Source: Sepioteuthis lessoniana
Taxonomy: Eukaryota > Mollusca > Cephalopoda > Myopsida > Loliginidae
Direction: 5' to 3'
NCBI GenBank assembly: GCA_963585895.1
Contig: OY757904.1
Coordinates: forward strand, 68,630,365-68,694,364
DNA length: 64,000 nucleotides
Shown here: piece by piece, positions 23,338 to 34,899 of the stretch
How the letters are laid out: the number at the start of each line of letters is the position of its first letter
Position numbering within the stretch: the first letter of the stretch is position 1
Program-made: the position numbers and the translations under genes
The notes under the pieces: generated by a model
What the model was told of the DNA's origin: nothing
The model's database searches: none
What the model saw: the letters and a program-made list of their open reading frames with translations, nothing else

Positions 23338-26084
23338 GCAGTTTGCTATATTCAGCGATATAGTGTGTTCTTTACTTGTAGATTTAACAAACAAATATAC
23401 ATACGTGTTTATGTGTGTGTGAATATTTAACGTTGGTTCATTAAAATTGATATGGATTAACAACATATAGCGTTAGCTTATAAATATTCTTGCAAAGAAC
23501 CATATTCTGGTAAGAAATCAATTTTTTTCACAAGTTGGCCAACTGTAGTCGAGTTCGACTCAAAGTCTCCCTTTTCAATAGCTACGAAACCGAAGTGTAG
23601 GGAAGGGTGCTAAACCTTTCCCTTCATTGCTTCACTTACCCTTGATCTGTAGATTATAATGATGATTGTTTAACAAGGAGGCATCAAGTACCATTTTAAT
23701 CTTTGTTATGACGAACTGTAATTGAATCTTGGTCTTGGAGAACATTCTAACCATTATGCAACATATTAATTGTGCAAGAGGTTCTCATAGACTTTCGACA
23801 AATCCAAAAATTGCGAGATGAACCATTTTATAAATTGCTGAGAAAACACATATTTGCCAAAAGAAACGTTGACATCATAATACATCGCTGTCATCCTCCA
23901 GCGCATGCATATATATATATAGCTAGGTGTAGACATAGGGCTAAATTTAAACTATAAATATTTAACCAAATTTTTCTATAAAAACATAGAGTTAATTTTG
24001 AAAATTAGAGTTAAATTTGAGAATAAATAAAATAAATTGTTAGATAGAAAATTGTGAAAAATCATATAATACATACGTACTACGCATAAAAAGTGGAACT
24101 GATTAATGCTTTCTAAATATTTTTGAAATGTTAAAATATAGTAAATAAATTAAATATTTGTTTTTGTTTTTAGTTTTAATATATCTATTACTGTATCTTT
24201 ACGTGAAGTTATTATTTAAAGTTTAAATCTAATTCAATAAAAAATCTGTATTTTAGGTCTAAATATAATTTTAAAAAATATTAATCAAAGAAAAGATTTT
24301 TTTTAAAAAACAATTTTTACTACATTGATAACCGAAATTTAAATTTAAAACCGAAGTGGGTTTAATGAAGAGGTAACTCTTCACCCATATTCTATCCCCT
24401 TTCACTGCCATGTGTCTATTCTAGGTTTTATTTTATCAAAAAGATCTGAAGAAGTCCTGTTACTTTTTTCGTGTTTTTGGAAATTTCAAAAATGCGTTAC
24501 AGGATTGAAATAAATTTATAATCGTTGTTTTTCTTAAAGTATATATATATATATATATATACTCGGTAGTTATTGTAGTTATTCTAAAGTGGCGATTACA
24601 ATCCCCAATAGAACCTCAGTACTCCATAATACAGTGTGTCCTGAGTTTGACACAGTGATGCATGTGGTGCTGAGAGCCCGTTTCTGAAGTACTGTGGTGT
24701 TCAGAGAACCCCTTTGTTTGTAATACTTGGTGGTTAAGTCAAACCAAGATTAATTGTTACAATTAGGGTCTCATAGATGGTTCAAATAGTTACGTTTGAA
24801 AATTATCAATATTAAATGAGGATATTTGAAACCATAAAAGTGTACGCCAACAAATGATTTTTTTATCACATAGGAATAATTTAAAAAAAAATATAAATGT
24901 GTGTAAATCCTAAGAAGTAAAATGAAAGCTATAATTGTCTACAATTAATTATTAGTTTCTTGAAACTATATTATTGCTTGTAAAATCTAACTACTAATAT
25001 TGTTTCTGAAGATATATGTGATGGTGCGGTATTATAAAGTTGTTGAATGTATTCCTGAAACAATTTGTTTTCTTTACTGAACTCGGCAAACGTAATCCAA
25101 TATAGACACAATGATAATCTCAATTCAATGGAAATGAAAAGTATTGAGATATATCTTATAATTACCTTTTCGTGTTTATAAATCATACACTGTAAGACAG
25201 ATTGTAAGAACAAAATAATTTACCAATACTGTATAATGATTTAGAAATAAAAAAAACCCATTATTTAATCAATCAATTTGGAAAAAAAATGTTATTCAGA
25301 AAAGAGACTAAGAAGAAAAGTGTAAATTGGTGAACAGCTTGTTTGATTTTACGGGTTTATCAAAGCGTCTTAAGTTGTTTTATACAAAGTCGTTAATTAT
25401 GTACTTGGTACGTTTATATTATCTTTCGGTCTAGTTTCGAAATTCTTTAGATACGTCTATATAATATCAAGTATTCCTGTTTAATACAACTTATTTTAAA
25501 CTGATCTACTTGACCCATATATGGGGTTATAACATGAACTATCACTTCGAATCACAGTGGACCGGGAAGTCATAGTAATGAATTAGTAATATACTCTCAC
25601 GAGATCTCTCAAACCAGCAGGTGCAGTTTAGTATCATACACAGGAAATTCATTCAGGATATTTTAAACCCCAAATGACAGGATAAAGATATTTGTGTTCA
25701 TAATGTATAACGTAAAAGTAATGCAACTTTATTATCCAGAAAGTATTTGATTGGTTTTGTTTGGTTTCATGGCATGTCAATTGTTATCGGTTATTTAATA
25801 GGAAACTGTGTCTTTTATTTATATATGTAATTTTTATATATATATTTTTTTATATATACACAGTTAAATGATCTAACAGTTCCATTTCTAGCGATTCCAT
25901 TTAACATATGTCAACAAAGTTAGATATTTCCAAGTATTACTATATATCACTCACAATTCAATTAAACAGTTATTTGTTTACCAACAGTTAAATATATCGA
26001 ACAGTTCTATTTCTAACTATTCAATTTAGCATAGGAAATTGGTTTGTTCTAAGATTGAATGACGAACAGTATGTTTTATCCATA

Positions 26085-26290
26085 GATAGAACCCTACCAG
26101 GTACTAACTCTGAGACAGAATGGAGTGGGGAGTGATGGCAATGAAATGTACTCCTCATTTCCCAAAGCTGCAGCATTTCTGAAGTCTCATCATCAGATTG
26201 TTTAAACCCATTTCCAGGAATCTTGTTGAGTCGGGGTCTTCGCCTCAGTAGGGATGCAGTCGGTGTATTCTACAGCCCCAGCCGACCGAC
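26085..26290. repeat. Unclassified dispersed repeat (copy 1)
   Basis: This stretch aligns with 58965-59175 in the same orientation. Shared blocks in order: 'accctaccaggtacta', 'gagtgatggcaatgaa', 'cccaaagctgcagcatt', 'catcagattgttta', 'gtgtattctacagcc', 'cagccgac'. No coding content or terminal repeats identify the class. Confidence 0.65.
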
Positions 26291-26679
26291 GGAAAACGAA
26301 AGAGAGTTAATACTATATTGTTCTACCTGATATTCCCATATTCGCTAATTTTGTCAATACAATTAATTTCGTTGTACAACACATCCTGCATTCGGAATTA
26401 AAATTCTCTAGACACCATCTCTGACAATGACTGTATAAGACAGTCTTTTGTCGATTAATAAATGAAAATGTAGAAAATGAAAATATAATAATTTAACGTA
26501 TATATGACGTGCACCTTTAGAAAGACAAAAATCCCAATAACTAAAGCACGTCGATACCACTAATAGGTGAGCAATTAATTTTCTTTAACTGAATAATGGC
26601 AAGCGTTTATTTCAGATTCGCAGAAAAAGAACAATAATAAAAAAAAAAGTTGCTCAAAGTAAATGAATGGATGCCTCAT

Positions 26680-27590
26680 TCTTTACCGATTACCGAGTTC
26701 AATTGATATAATAAAAGAAAATGGCTCCATATTAACAAAGGCAAAATACAGACATTAACCTCAGAAACTGATACAAATACCGACTACACAGATAATATAG
26801 CGCTTCTCAAAATTACACCTGCTCAAGCCGAGTGTTCCATATTTACTCAACCCCTCCGCTCGGGCAGGATATGACACAAGGTCAATTTTTAAGTGGAGTT
26901 TAACAGGTTTTGAATTTAGAGTTTTCATTCTCCAAGACTAGTTGCCTCACCAAGGCTAAAGAACCCAGTCTGTTCTACAGTTTACCCATAGCTGGAGGGA
27001 GAATAATTGAATTCATACCTTTCACAAGGGTATTAGTGCTATGTGAAATGCAATCAGTCTCGTCCAGGATTTGGACTCGTGTCACCGTGTCCATTTCTCT
27101 ACGATGATAACCATTACACCACGGGCACCTCCTTTCTCAAGTCGATTTTTCGCTGCATCAACGGAGACAATCATCAAGAGGCATTAGTATGTTTTTCAAC
27201 TCAGAAGCGTTAATATGTTTTAAGCAAGCTGATACTATCTTCTCATTAAATGATATGCCGCTGAAATTAGTAGACTAGTGGGCATATCTCGTTAGCATTA
27301 TTACTTCAACTGAAAGCTGAAACAATATACGCATATCAAGAGACTATTGACCATAATGAAGACTAATTTCTCTGATAAAATAAAACGGGAAGTCTTCTAA
27401 CCTGTAGCTGTATCAGTACTATTGTGTGGTAATACCACAGGGAATTTTTCGAAAGGCTTGGAGAAAAAGACTTGTTGGGAACTACTCGAAAAACAGCGTG
27501 CCGTTTCAAATAATTCCGAGTAGCGCTAACTCACAAAATAGCAGTTGTACTGCCACTGGCCTCTCATGAGACAAACGGTAGGACTTGGTT
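26680..27590 (+). pseudogene. Ancient relic of the (TGA)n LINE, split by a SINE
   Basis: A decayed reverse transcriptase. Around 26780-26831 the plus frame reads TDYTDNIALLKITPAQAE, corresponding to the YADD block of the intact copies, so the catalytic second Asp is now Asn. After the SINE (26832-27134), remnants of the thumb continue ('MPLKLVD' near 27254, then fragments ending in 'LEKKTCWELLEK'). Stops and shifts are frequent. A 9-of-11 match (26821-26831 and 27135-27145) brackets the SINE as its likely target duplication. Confidence 0.75.
26832..27134 (-). repeat. Full-length SINE, minus strand, inside LINE relic
   Basis: Read on the minus strand: a tRNA-like head ('gtgcccgtggtgtaatggtt' at the A box; B-box-like 'gagtccaaatcc'), 'tgcatttcacatagcac', 'gggaaagg'-like pause, 'ctccagctatgggtaaac', 'gttaaactccacttaaaaat' and the tail 'gcccgagcggaggggtt'. 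It matches the complete SINE at 33.8 kb along its whole length of about 300 nt. Flanks show an 11-nt imperfect direct repeat. Confidence 0.85.
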
Positions 27591-27593
27591 ATT

Positions 27594-28087
27594 CATCATC
27601 ATCATCATCATGTCGTGCCGCCAGCATGGATATCCTTGACCCTCTCTCGCCACTTATCCCTATAATTCATCGCCTCCAGCAGGTCTTCAGGGCTACATCC
27701 CGTATCCTCACATAGCTGCTGTATGTATGTTCGAGCTGGTCGTCCTGCTTTTGCTCGGCTATATGTGGGGGTCCATAGGAATTCATCACTTATGAGCTCG
27801 TCTCTGCTTCTCCAGCAGTGTCCTGCGTGTCTGGTTCATCTAACTTGGATAGTTTTCGTGATGGGAGGCAGGTGGCCGTATAGTTGGTGCTTCGTGGGGT
27901 GTTGCCGCCATGACTTATTCAATATTGCTGGCAGGATTCTTGTGTAATTACCGTCTAGCTTCTTCTTCAGCCGTTTTGTTAGCGTCCAAGTAGTGCATCC
28001 ATACAGCAGTATCGACACGACCGCTGCCGGGAAGAAACTTCGTTTCATTTTATCGGTCAGGTTTGATTTCCATATGATCGACTGCTG
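27594..28087 (-). pseudogene. LINE 3' fragment (TGA)n family, minus strand
   Basis: It starts on the plus strand with (CAT)n, the complement of the (TGA)n tail, and reads on the minus strand IIWKSNLTDKMKRSFFPAAV, then LLYGCTTWTLTKRLKKKLDG, KSWRQHPTKHQLYGHLPPIT, and a C-terminal DELISD-like region. A frameshift separates the last part. It lies tail-to-tail next to the plus-strand relic ending near 27590. Confidence 0.88.
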
Positions 28088-28229
28088 AAGAAACTGGAAC
28101 AAACTCATAAACGAAGTTGTTTCTTGTCTTCCCCACATGGACAAACCAGAGTTAGCTCACCAAGAAATATACATTAACACAGTGCAGACACTGGATATCG
28201 GCTAGATGACCTGTCACGAGCTGTTACGA

Positions 28230-28230
28230 A

Positions 28231-28298
<68 letters not shown>
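28230..28298. repeat. (TG)n(GA)n microsatellite
   Basis: TG and GA blocks are directly joined. Confidence 0.95.
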
Positions 28299-28299
<1 letters not shown>

Positions 28300-28301
<2 letters not shown>

Positions 28302-28960
28302 TTCAAGGGAGCTCATGCTTTCAGCAGAACTTACTGATAATGAAATAATTCAAAATGCGAAAAAATACATGAAGAATAATGAAATATCGTTTCTCAATCA
28401 GTTTCCCACTTAACGAAGATATATATAATAATAGATTATTTTATGACTACGAGGCAAAGTTTTAGACTTTTAATGAATAAATATAATGTATTCTTGTCTT
28501 AGATTATTTCATCTTTAAAAGTCAAAGGCTTACCTCTTTTAAAAAAAGGAGAGAAATTAACTGATATAGAACTTGGAATCGCTATTTCACATTAATATCA
28601 TATCTATGAAGCTGGATCATTATAATTGAATTGACGATGTAGTCATCGCTTCCCATAAAATTTTGGGAGAGTTTTATGACTAAGACCATGAATAGTCGAT
28701 ATTACAAATACGGGCAGCATATTTATATCTAGTTGTGATGTAGGCTTAAAAGAGAAAATTAAATATTAATTTTTCACAATAAAGATATACTGCGAAATAA
28801 TCTTTCTATATTATAATACAAACGTGACTTTTAGTCAAAATTTGTATTTCTAAAATTAGAACGATAAAGAATCGAGGTTATTGCTATTCATCTTCCAATT
28901 GTTTATTTGAGGTCGTTTTATATGAAATAATATATGCGTGTATATGATAGTTATTGCGTG
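28300..28960. other. No recognised gene
   Basis: AT-rich sequence with no open frame or repeat that I can name. Confidence 0.4.
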
Positions 28961-28984
28961 AGCGCCTACACACACAGGAGTACA

Positions 28985-29350
28985 ACATGGATATTGACTA
29001 AGCGCATAGAGGAAAAGCTTGATACCAATAGCAAAAAAATACGACAAGCTACACTGACCTTGTCCTGGAAGCAACATCCCACACACAAACAGCAGCTATC
29101 CATCTCTAAAAAGATTCAAATTAGACGATCAAAACATGCGGGACACTGCAGGAGAAGTAAGGGCAAACTTATAAGCGACGTTCTCCTGTGGACCCCTTTC
29201 TACGGACGATAGACTAGAACCTAGCTACAACGGCCTTGTAGATACACTGGGTGTAGTCTAGAGAACCTACCAAATGCAATGGACAATAGGGACGAATGGC
29301 AAGAGAGTGTCAGGGAAATCTGTCCTCGCGGCATTATATGATGATATATA
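28985..29350 (+). pseudogene. Diverged LINE 3' fragment, plus strand
   Basis: The plus frame reads STTWILTKRIEEKLDTN, SWKQHPTHKQQL, KIQIRRSKHAGHCRRSKGKL, ISDVLLWTPFYGR and then a stop. Beyond it, ENLPNAMDNRDEWQESVREI precedes a short ATGATGATA tail. It is clearly more diverged from the 59.4 kb copy than the 8 kb or 27.6 kb fragments, so it marks an older wave of the same family. Confidence 0.85.
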
Positions 29351-29369
29351 TCATTAGTCTCCTGCTGAA

Positions 29370-29475
29370 GTGGGTAACGGATTGGTCAGTGAAGTCGTAA
29401 ATGAATTCGAACTCCCTTTGCATTCACATTTTGACTAATACACTTGACAATATATTAATCATATTTATTCCAGTT
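29370..29475 (+). repeat. SINE head fragment
   Basis: A tRNA-like stretch with B-box-like 'gaattcgaactcc', then 'tttgcattcacattttgac', directly downstream of the LINE fragment. Confidence 0.55.
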
Positions 29476-29792
29476 ATGTGTTAAATAGCACCCCAGTTAT
29501 TCGACATATGTGGCTTTGGCACTAGATATTCCGTGAAAGTTGTAATGGCATAAAGCAAATAAAAAAAAGCAAATCTCTGACAACGCCGTTGTTCTGTCTT
29601 CTTTAAGAAGTTTAATTATTCTCTTTTTTAACAGATTTCGACTGAAAGTTATACACACAACTATATTTTATACATAATAATAGATCAATAAGATTAGTTA
29701 TCAATACCACTGCGCAGTTATGATTCAAAACCTGTTATCGAAAATTATTACGTAAATGAGATATCCCACGATTTTGGTCACAAATTGTTATT

Positions 29793-30275
29793 TCATCATC
29801 ATGGCGTTCCGCTGGATTTAATTTCCCTGGCCCTCTCCTGCCACTCGTCCCTATCATCCATCTCTTTCGGTAGGTCTTCCATGCTACACGCTGCATCAGT
29901 ACAGAGCTGTTGTAGATAGCTTCTAGCTGGTCACCCGGTGAGAGGGTCTACAAGTGTACATCGCTTATCAGCTAGCCCTTTCTTCTCCAGCAGAGTCCCG
30001 CATGTCTTTCTCGTCTAGTTTGGATGGATTTTCAGATGGGAGGTAGTTGTCCATACGGCTACTGCTGCCTCAAGGAATTGTTTGATACATCTCATAGCAT
30101 TATTTTGCAATTACCGTCACGCTTTCTTTCCATACGCTCGTTCAGCGTTCATATGGTGTATCCATACCGCAGTATTCACACGACCGCTGCTTGGAAAAAA
30201 AACAGCACATTATTTTATCTGATAAGTCTGGTTTCCAAATGGGCTAATAGACTATCGAAATCCATCAGAAAGTCT
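29793..30275 (-). pseudogene. Diverged LINE 3' fragment, minus strand
   Basis: On the plus strand it begins 'tcatcatcatggcgttccgc', the complement of the (TGA)n-tailed C-terminus. Minus-strand remnants include 'EWQERARE', 'LGKKG', an 'HTIWTLNERMERK'-like stretch and 'KPDLSDKIK'. Several stops and shifts are present. Confidence 0.75.
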
Positions 30276-30279
30276 TGCG

Positions 30280-30980
30280 AAAATGTTTACTTCTTCCCCA
30301 CAAAGGAGTCTCATAACAAGAGGATCAGAAACTATACGTTACTAAATATGTTACATTAGAATGAGCAAAAATTATAAACGACTTATATTTTATGCTTTTC
30401 ATGGAAGGTTCTATTTACTATGTAACTATAATACAAAACATAATACTTACTTAGAGAGCAGATGATGTATTGCTGTAAATAAACACAGAATGTTGCTGCG
30501 TGGAATCAATAATTAAGTGAGGAATAGGAATGGTCAGCATTTTCCCGCTATTCTGCTTCATGCCAACAAACATTAATTATTGGTTCATTCCGTTTTCTGA
30601 CAAGAATCGTATCTCCAATATTCAGATTGTACATCTTAGAGAGAATGGGCTTTTTTGACCTGTCAACGGTGTTTAGAAAATGCTCACTGAATATCATTCA
30701 CAGGAGCAAGAACCACATCTTAAAAAAAGTATCTTTGTGGTGACACTAAACTACATCGGATTATGAGACTCGACTTATGGAAATTGGAATACTCTCTCGT
30801 TACGCTTACAGCCAGGCCTACCCAGAACCAGAGTAGATTTACCTGTGTCCCATATGTGGGTCAGATAAATCCGCTAAAATTTTCCTCGCATGAGATAGAA
30901 TAGTGTAATAGAAACATATAAAGAATCAACATTACAAAAATATCAATGAAGAATGAATAGGATTCCCTAACATAGAGACA
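30280..30980. other. No recognised gene; left flank of the Gypsy insertion
   Basis: I identify nothing coding. The last 20 nt (30964-30983) match 56473-56492, see the Gypsy entry. Confidence 0.4.
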
Positions 30981-30983
30981 TAA

Positions 30984-31191
30984 TGTTATAACGTGTATTT
31001 CGTTAAAGAAATCAAGAAGTAATTTTCTTCGTGGTAATAAATCAAACACAGCGCAGCAGTCAGGTTGTATTCCATAAACGGTGTCCCTCCAAATCTGGTT
31101 CACTGATTTTAATCTATCACCAATCTATAGAGAGAGACTGTGGAATAATACATTTTAATACAATGGAAGATACTGGTTTACCTCCACAACA
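30984..31191 (-). repeat. 3' LTR of the Gypsy element
   Basis: On the minus strand it begins TGTTGTGGAGG and ends GTTATAACA, the expected TG...CA termini, 208 nt. It is preceded by a purine-rich 'gtaggagg' (polypurine tract). Its two halves match the two separated pieces of the 5' LTR. Confidence 0.8.
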
Positions 31192-31615
31192 CCTCCTACT
31201 GAGCCAAATTTCCCTCTGAAATTGGCTATAATCTTTTCCTTTTAAATCCGTTGTAAAAGAGTCCACACTCTTCCAGTTGCTGGATGACCTTTCATTCATG
31301 GGAATTGGTGAAGTGAGAATAACAAATACGCTGTAAAGTACCTTCATTGGAACTTTCTGATCTTCAATAATTTCTCAGTGTATCTGGGTCTGTACTGACC
31401 AATGTCTTCGGTTGTCTAAATTTCAGTGAAGAAGCTTGTTGATTTTTATCATTTAGGTTTTTCGGACTATTGTCTTCATCTTTATTGTTATTTCCACAAC
31501 GTTACGGCCGATATGTCCTCCGGCCTTCTTCATGTGTTTGTCGAACTCGGGAACCTTCACGGAACTTCGAACTACCTCCTTTATTGAAACCTTGGAGTTC
31601 GCCTGTTCTGATTCC

Positions 31616-31856
31616 GTTAGCCATAACCGGTTACAAGTGTTAAGTCTTCCTGTATATTACCCGCCTGTAGTGAGGATTGAACCTGCAACCTTCAGATGAT
31701 TGTCTCCTTAGAAGCTCAGGGAACCAACGCCTATAAGCGTTACGCCATGTGTCCAGCAGGACACATGGCGTAACGGTTATAGGCGTTGGTTCAATCCTCA
31801 CTGCAGGCGAGTAACATACAGGAATACTTAACACTTGTACCCGGTTATGGCTAACG
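31616..31856. repeat. Inverted pair of a second tRNA-derived SINE (foldback)
   Basis: The left arm (31616-31756) and right arm (31761-31856) are reverse complements around a 4-nt centre. Each arm on its own sense strand starts with 'ggacacatggcgtaacg' (A-box-like) and has B-box 'ggttcaatcc', then 'aacacttgta', 'ccggttatggctaac'. The left arm carries about 43 nt of tRNA-like middle that the right arm lacks. That gap lies between two GGTTC words, consistent with a deletion at microhomology. The pair sits in the integrase C-terminal region of the Gypsy element and extends its open frame with unrelated codons. Confidence 0.85.
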
Positions 31857-32270
31857 TATGTTATGTGAGTAAATTGTTTTTTTCTTTTTCCGAACCGGCA
31901 AAAGACTGTCAAACAGAGATCGAATTTTCTGGGGGAAAATAATTCAGCAGGCGATTTACCTGGAATTGTTTTTGGATTGGATGTAATTCTAAATACACTC
32001 ATGCACTGTTTAATGCTACTTTCTTCGGGATCTACGCCATTATTTTTCTTTAATGTCCTTATAAATGTATCTGCAAACCTCTCGGTTTGTCCATTCGACC
32101 TTGGATGGTATGGAGAGGTAGTAAAAAGTTGAATCGACTCTGATCTACAAAAATTTCTTCCCGTGAACTGCGTTCTGTTATCACTGACATTTTTTCTGGC
32201 ACGCCAAACCGAGAAAACAACTATTTTAATGTATAGATTGTGATAGTTACAGTGGGTCTCCGACACTTAC
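31857..32270 (-). pseudogene. Gypsy integrase catalytic core, decayed
   Basis: Integrase inserts retroelement DNA into the host genome. The minus frame reads SDNRTQFTGRNF (second catalytic Asp, codon at 32182) and YHPRSNGQTERF (catalytic Glu, codon at 32083), a D-32-E spacing where 35 is usual, so a few residues are missing. Upstream of the Asp the frame no longer matches integrase, indicating a frameshift. The native C-terminus is cut by the foldback SINE. Confidence 0.85.
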
Positions 32271-32279
32271 AAATTTCAG

Positions 32280-33240
32280 ACAATTTTGTGTAACTGTCCA
32301 CCACTACCAGATAATAAAATCCATTTAGAAGTCCTGCATAGCCTATATGTTTTCTAAACCAGCGAATGTCTGTTTGGGGCCATGGTTTGTTTCTTATCGG
32401 TTGTGCCTTCGCTGCCAGTGCGCAACCTCTATAGGTTTATCCCTACTCTTTCAATATTTTCATCCATTCCAGGCCAATACATTATAACTTCGCATCAAGC
32501 TCTTCATCTGCGACTTTCCCGGATGCCCAAGATGAAACTCCTTCAAAATCTTCTTTTGAAGTAACAGAGGCATACTCCCCGATCTGTGTATCGTAAAATA
32601 TCGTCACATATTGAAAAACTTAATATACTTTTTGTGTGTGTGTGTGTGTGTTTTGTTTTTTGTTTTTTGTTGCTTTTAAGCTCACTTGCATTTTCATCTT
32701 TTTAATGAAAACGTTTCCAGATTTCCTCTTATTTCATCTAAAATCACCGTTAGTTCTTTTCCACAACATATTTTTTACTTCTTTCGCCCTAGAATCAACT
32801 ATTACTGTATCCTCCAATGGTACCGAAAATGTTGGTATCAGTCTTGAAGGACAGTCTTCATGCCCTAACTTTTTAGACGGCAAACGTTCCATTTCATCGT
32901 TTAATAAAATGGTTCCCCAACGTTGCAACATGTTAGCTGTATGTTTAGGGACCCCTTTTTTTTGGATCCAAAAACTGACAATAATGGACGATGATCCATT
33001 TGCAAAACAAATTTCCTTCCATGCATAAATCTACGAACTTGTTGATTGCGAAAATCGTCGTAAGTCTGTCTTTCTCAATTTGGCTGGAGTTCTTTTCAGC
33101 CTAAAGGAGAGTTCTTGATGCATGGTCTACTGGATTTGCCGTACGATCTTCAAACCTATGCAAAATTACTGCCCTAATTGCGCTTGATGCAACTACAATT
33201 TCTTCTTTCGAGTTGAAATGAGCAGAAAAAAACAAAACAA
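32280..33240 (-). pseudogene. Gypsy RNase H and integrase N-terminal region, decayed
   Basis: Minus-strand fragments in several frames read LQRWGTILLNDEMERLPSKK and LGHEDCPSRLIP, the RNase H to integrase linker typical of this clade. Upstream lies a 'QIEK'-type RNase H remnant near 33070. Interrupted by stops at several points. Confidence 0.7.
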
Positions 33241-33439
33241 AAAACAAATGTAATTTAAAAAAGAAAAATTAAGCTTTCAAAATCCTTTGTCCATTCCCAT
33301 TTTACTCCTTTCTTGCAAAGTTATCTGAAAGAGCTCTGGGATTTTGCATATTATGAATATAAATGCCATAATAGTAAAGTAAACCCAAGAATGCTTACTG
33401 TTTTGTCACATTATTAGGAGACAGCATGCTGGTTATGGC

Positions 33440-34260
33440 CTCTGCTCTATCTGGATCAGGTGTTCGGCCCTTTGTATTTATTATCTGTCCTAGATATTTA
33501 ATTTAAGACATGGCCAATTCACACTTTTTAGAACTGAGCTTAAAACGGTCATCATTGATCCTTCCTTTTACGTGATCACAATGTTGGTTGTTATTTTCAC
33601 TTTTAATTAAAATGTTGCCCAGATACGCAATGCCGAAATCCAAACCTGCCAACGTAGCATACGTGGCCTGCTGAAAAGGCTGGAAGCGACTTTTACTGTA
33701 CAAACCCTTATGTGTGTTTATGGTCAGGACTTTTTACCAGACGTCATCAACTTCCATTTGGAGGTAGGCGTCTGATAAATTGATTTTTTAGAAAGCCTTA
33801 CCTCCAGTCAATTTGGGGGGGGTCCTCGTGGTGTAATGGTTAAAGCGATGAACTGCAGAATCGTAGTACGCTAGTTCTTACTCCAGTCGCGCTATTACGT
33901 TCACTTTCGGGCAAATACCTTTGGGAAAGGTATAAACCCCCTTATTCTCCCTCCAGCTATGGGTAAATAGTAGGACGGACTAGGTTCTTCAGCCTTGGTG
34001 AGGCAACTAGTCTAGGAGAAGGAAAACTATGAATTCAAAACCTGTTAAACTCCGCTTAAAAATTGACCTTGTGTCATATCCTGCCCGAGCGGAGGGGTTT
34101 GGTAAATAGTACCTCCAGTCAATTTGGCAGGTATCTTCTGATGACGGTAGAACGCAAGAATGATCTTAAAAAAAACATTTACCTCAAACAAAAAAAAAAA
34201 AAATCAGCACAAACACAACTTTTAAAATTGTTTTTCTTTACAAATCTTTCAATTCTTCGT
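33440..34260 (-). pseudogene. Gypsy reverse transcriptase, decayed and split by a SINE
   Basis: Remnants in order on the minus strand: IPAKLTGGKAF (interrupted by the SINE), KINLSDAYLQMEVDD (motif A; the usual Asp before LSDAY is Asn), LTINTHKGL, and AYLGNILIK (the YLDD active site is now YLGN), then KYLGQIINTKGRTPDPDRAE. A stop follows the KAF codons. Loss of all three catalytic Asp positions makes it inactive. Confidence 0.85.
33817..34110 (+). repeat. Complete tRNA-derived SINE with 17-bp target duplication
   Basis: Best SINE in the window. The tRNA-like head has A box 'gtggtgtaatggttaaagcg' and B-box-like 'tagttcttactcc'. The body holds 'gtcgcgctattacgttcac', 'gggaaaggtataaac', 'ctccagctatgggtaaatag' and 'cctgttaaactccgc', and the tail 'cgagcggaggggtttgg'. 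The direct repeat ACCTCCAGTCAATTTGG lies at 33800-33816 and 34111-34127. It splits the Gypsy reverse transcriptase in the opposite orientation. Octopus tRNA-derived SINE families are known, but I cannot name this one with confidence. Confidence 0.95.
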
Positions 34261-34499
34261 TGAAAGGCTCTTATGCCGAAAAAGGTACTTTTCAATTGAG
34301 CTATAACACAAGTTTCACATTTTCTTTCATTTCGAATTTCACTTTGGTTTTAACACACTGTCCGAGACATTCCGAAAATACACGAAGGAAACTCTTCTTC
34401 AGATCTCCAATCAGTGTTTCTGTTCTTTGTTTTTACTTTTTGAAGAAATATCTACTCTGTTACATTAAGATTTTTTTTTGGCAGCTGTCTTAAATCAAA

Positions 34500-34830
34500 T
34501 TATACAATCCAATCACTACCAAATAAATGTGACGTATGTAATACATGCATTTTTAATTTTAATGTTTTTCGCAGAAAAGAAATATGGCACATAAACTTAC
34601 TTAAAAGTTTATTTTCTTTCCTGTTATTTTTTTTTGGAAAGAAGGCTTCCTATCTGTTTCCTTGTGCAAACAGTAATAGATATATCGCTACCTGTGTCAA
34701 GCTGTAATTTTATGTTTATACCTTTTATTTTTACATTTACATATTTCCCTTTCTGTCCTTCCTCTATCTCTTTTCTTGACAGTATCTATTTTACTTTGTC
34801 ATTAAACCTTTAACATTAATTTTCTACTGG
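34500..34830 (-). pseudogene. Gypsy aspartic protease remnant
   Basis: The minus frame near 34650-34740 reads IKLQLDTGSDIS, the active-site DTGS of retroelement proteases. Stops follow close by. It sits between gag and RT as expected. Confidence 0.7.
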
Positions 34831-34899
34831 ACACTGAATATTTTCATTTTTGAAAGTACAGTTATTTAACAAAATTTTATTTTTTCTTTCGGCAGTGCG

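Larger units (their letters stand above)
21760..26070. other. No recognised gene; two large microsatellites
   Basis: AT-rich sequence apart from the microsatellites listed separately. Short frames here show no motif. A tRNA-like 'gagattcgaaacctggctg' near 22008 and 'gtcgagttcgactc' near 23550 may be old SINE heads, but I cannot support a full element. Confidence 0.35.

Noticed and set aside
29370..29475. Functional tRNA gene
   Set aside because: This and the other B-box-containing stretches lack a foldable cloverleaf and continue into SINE body sequence.
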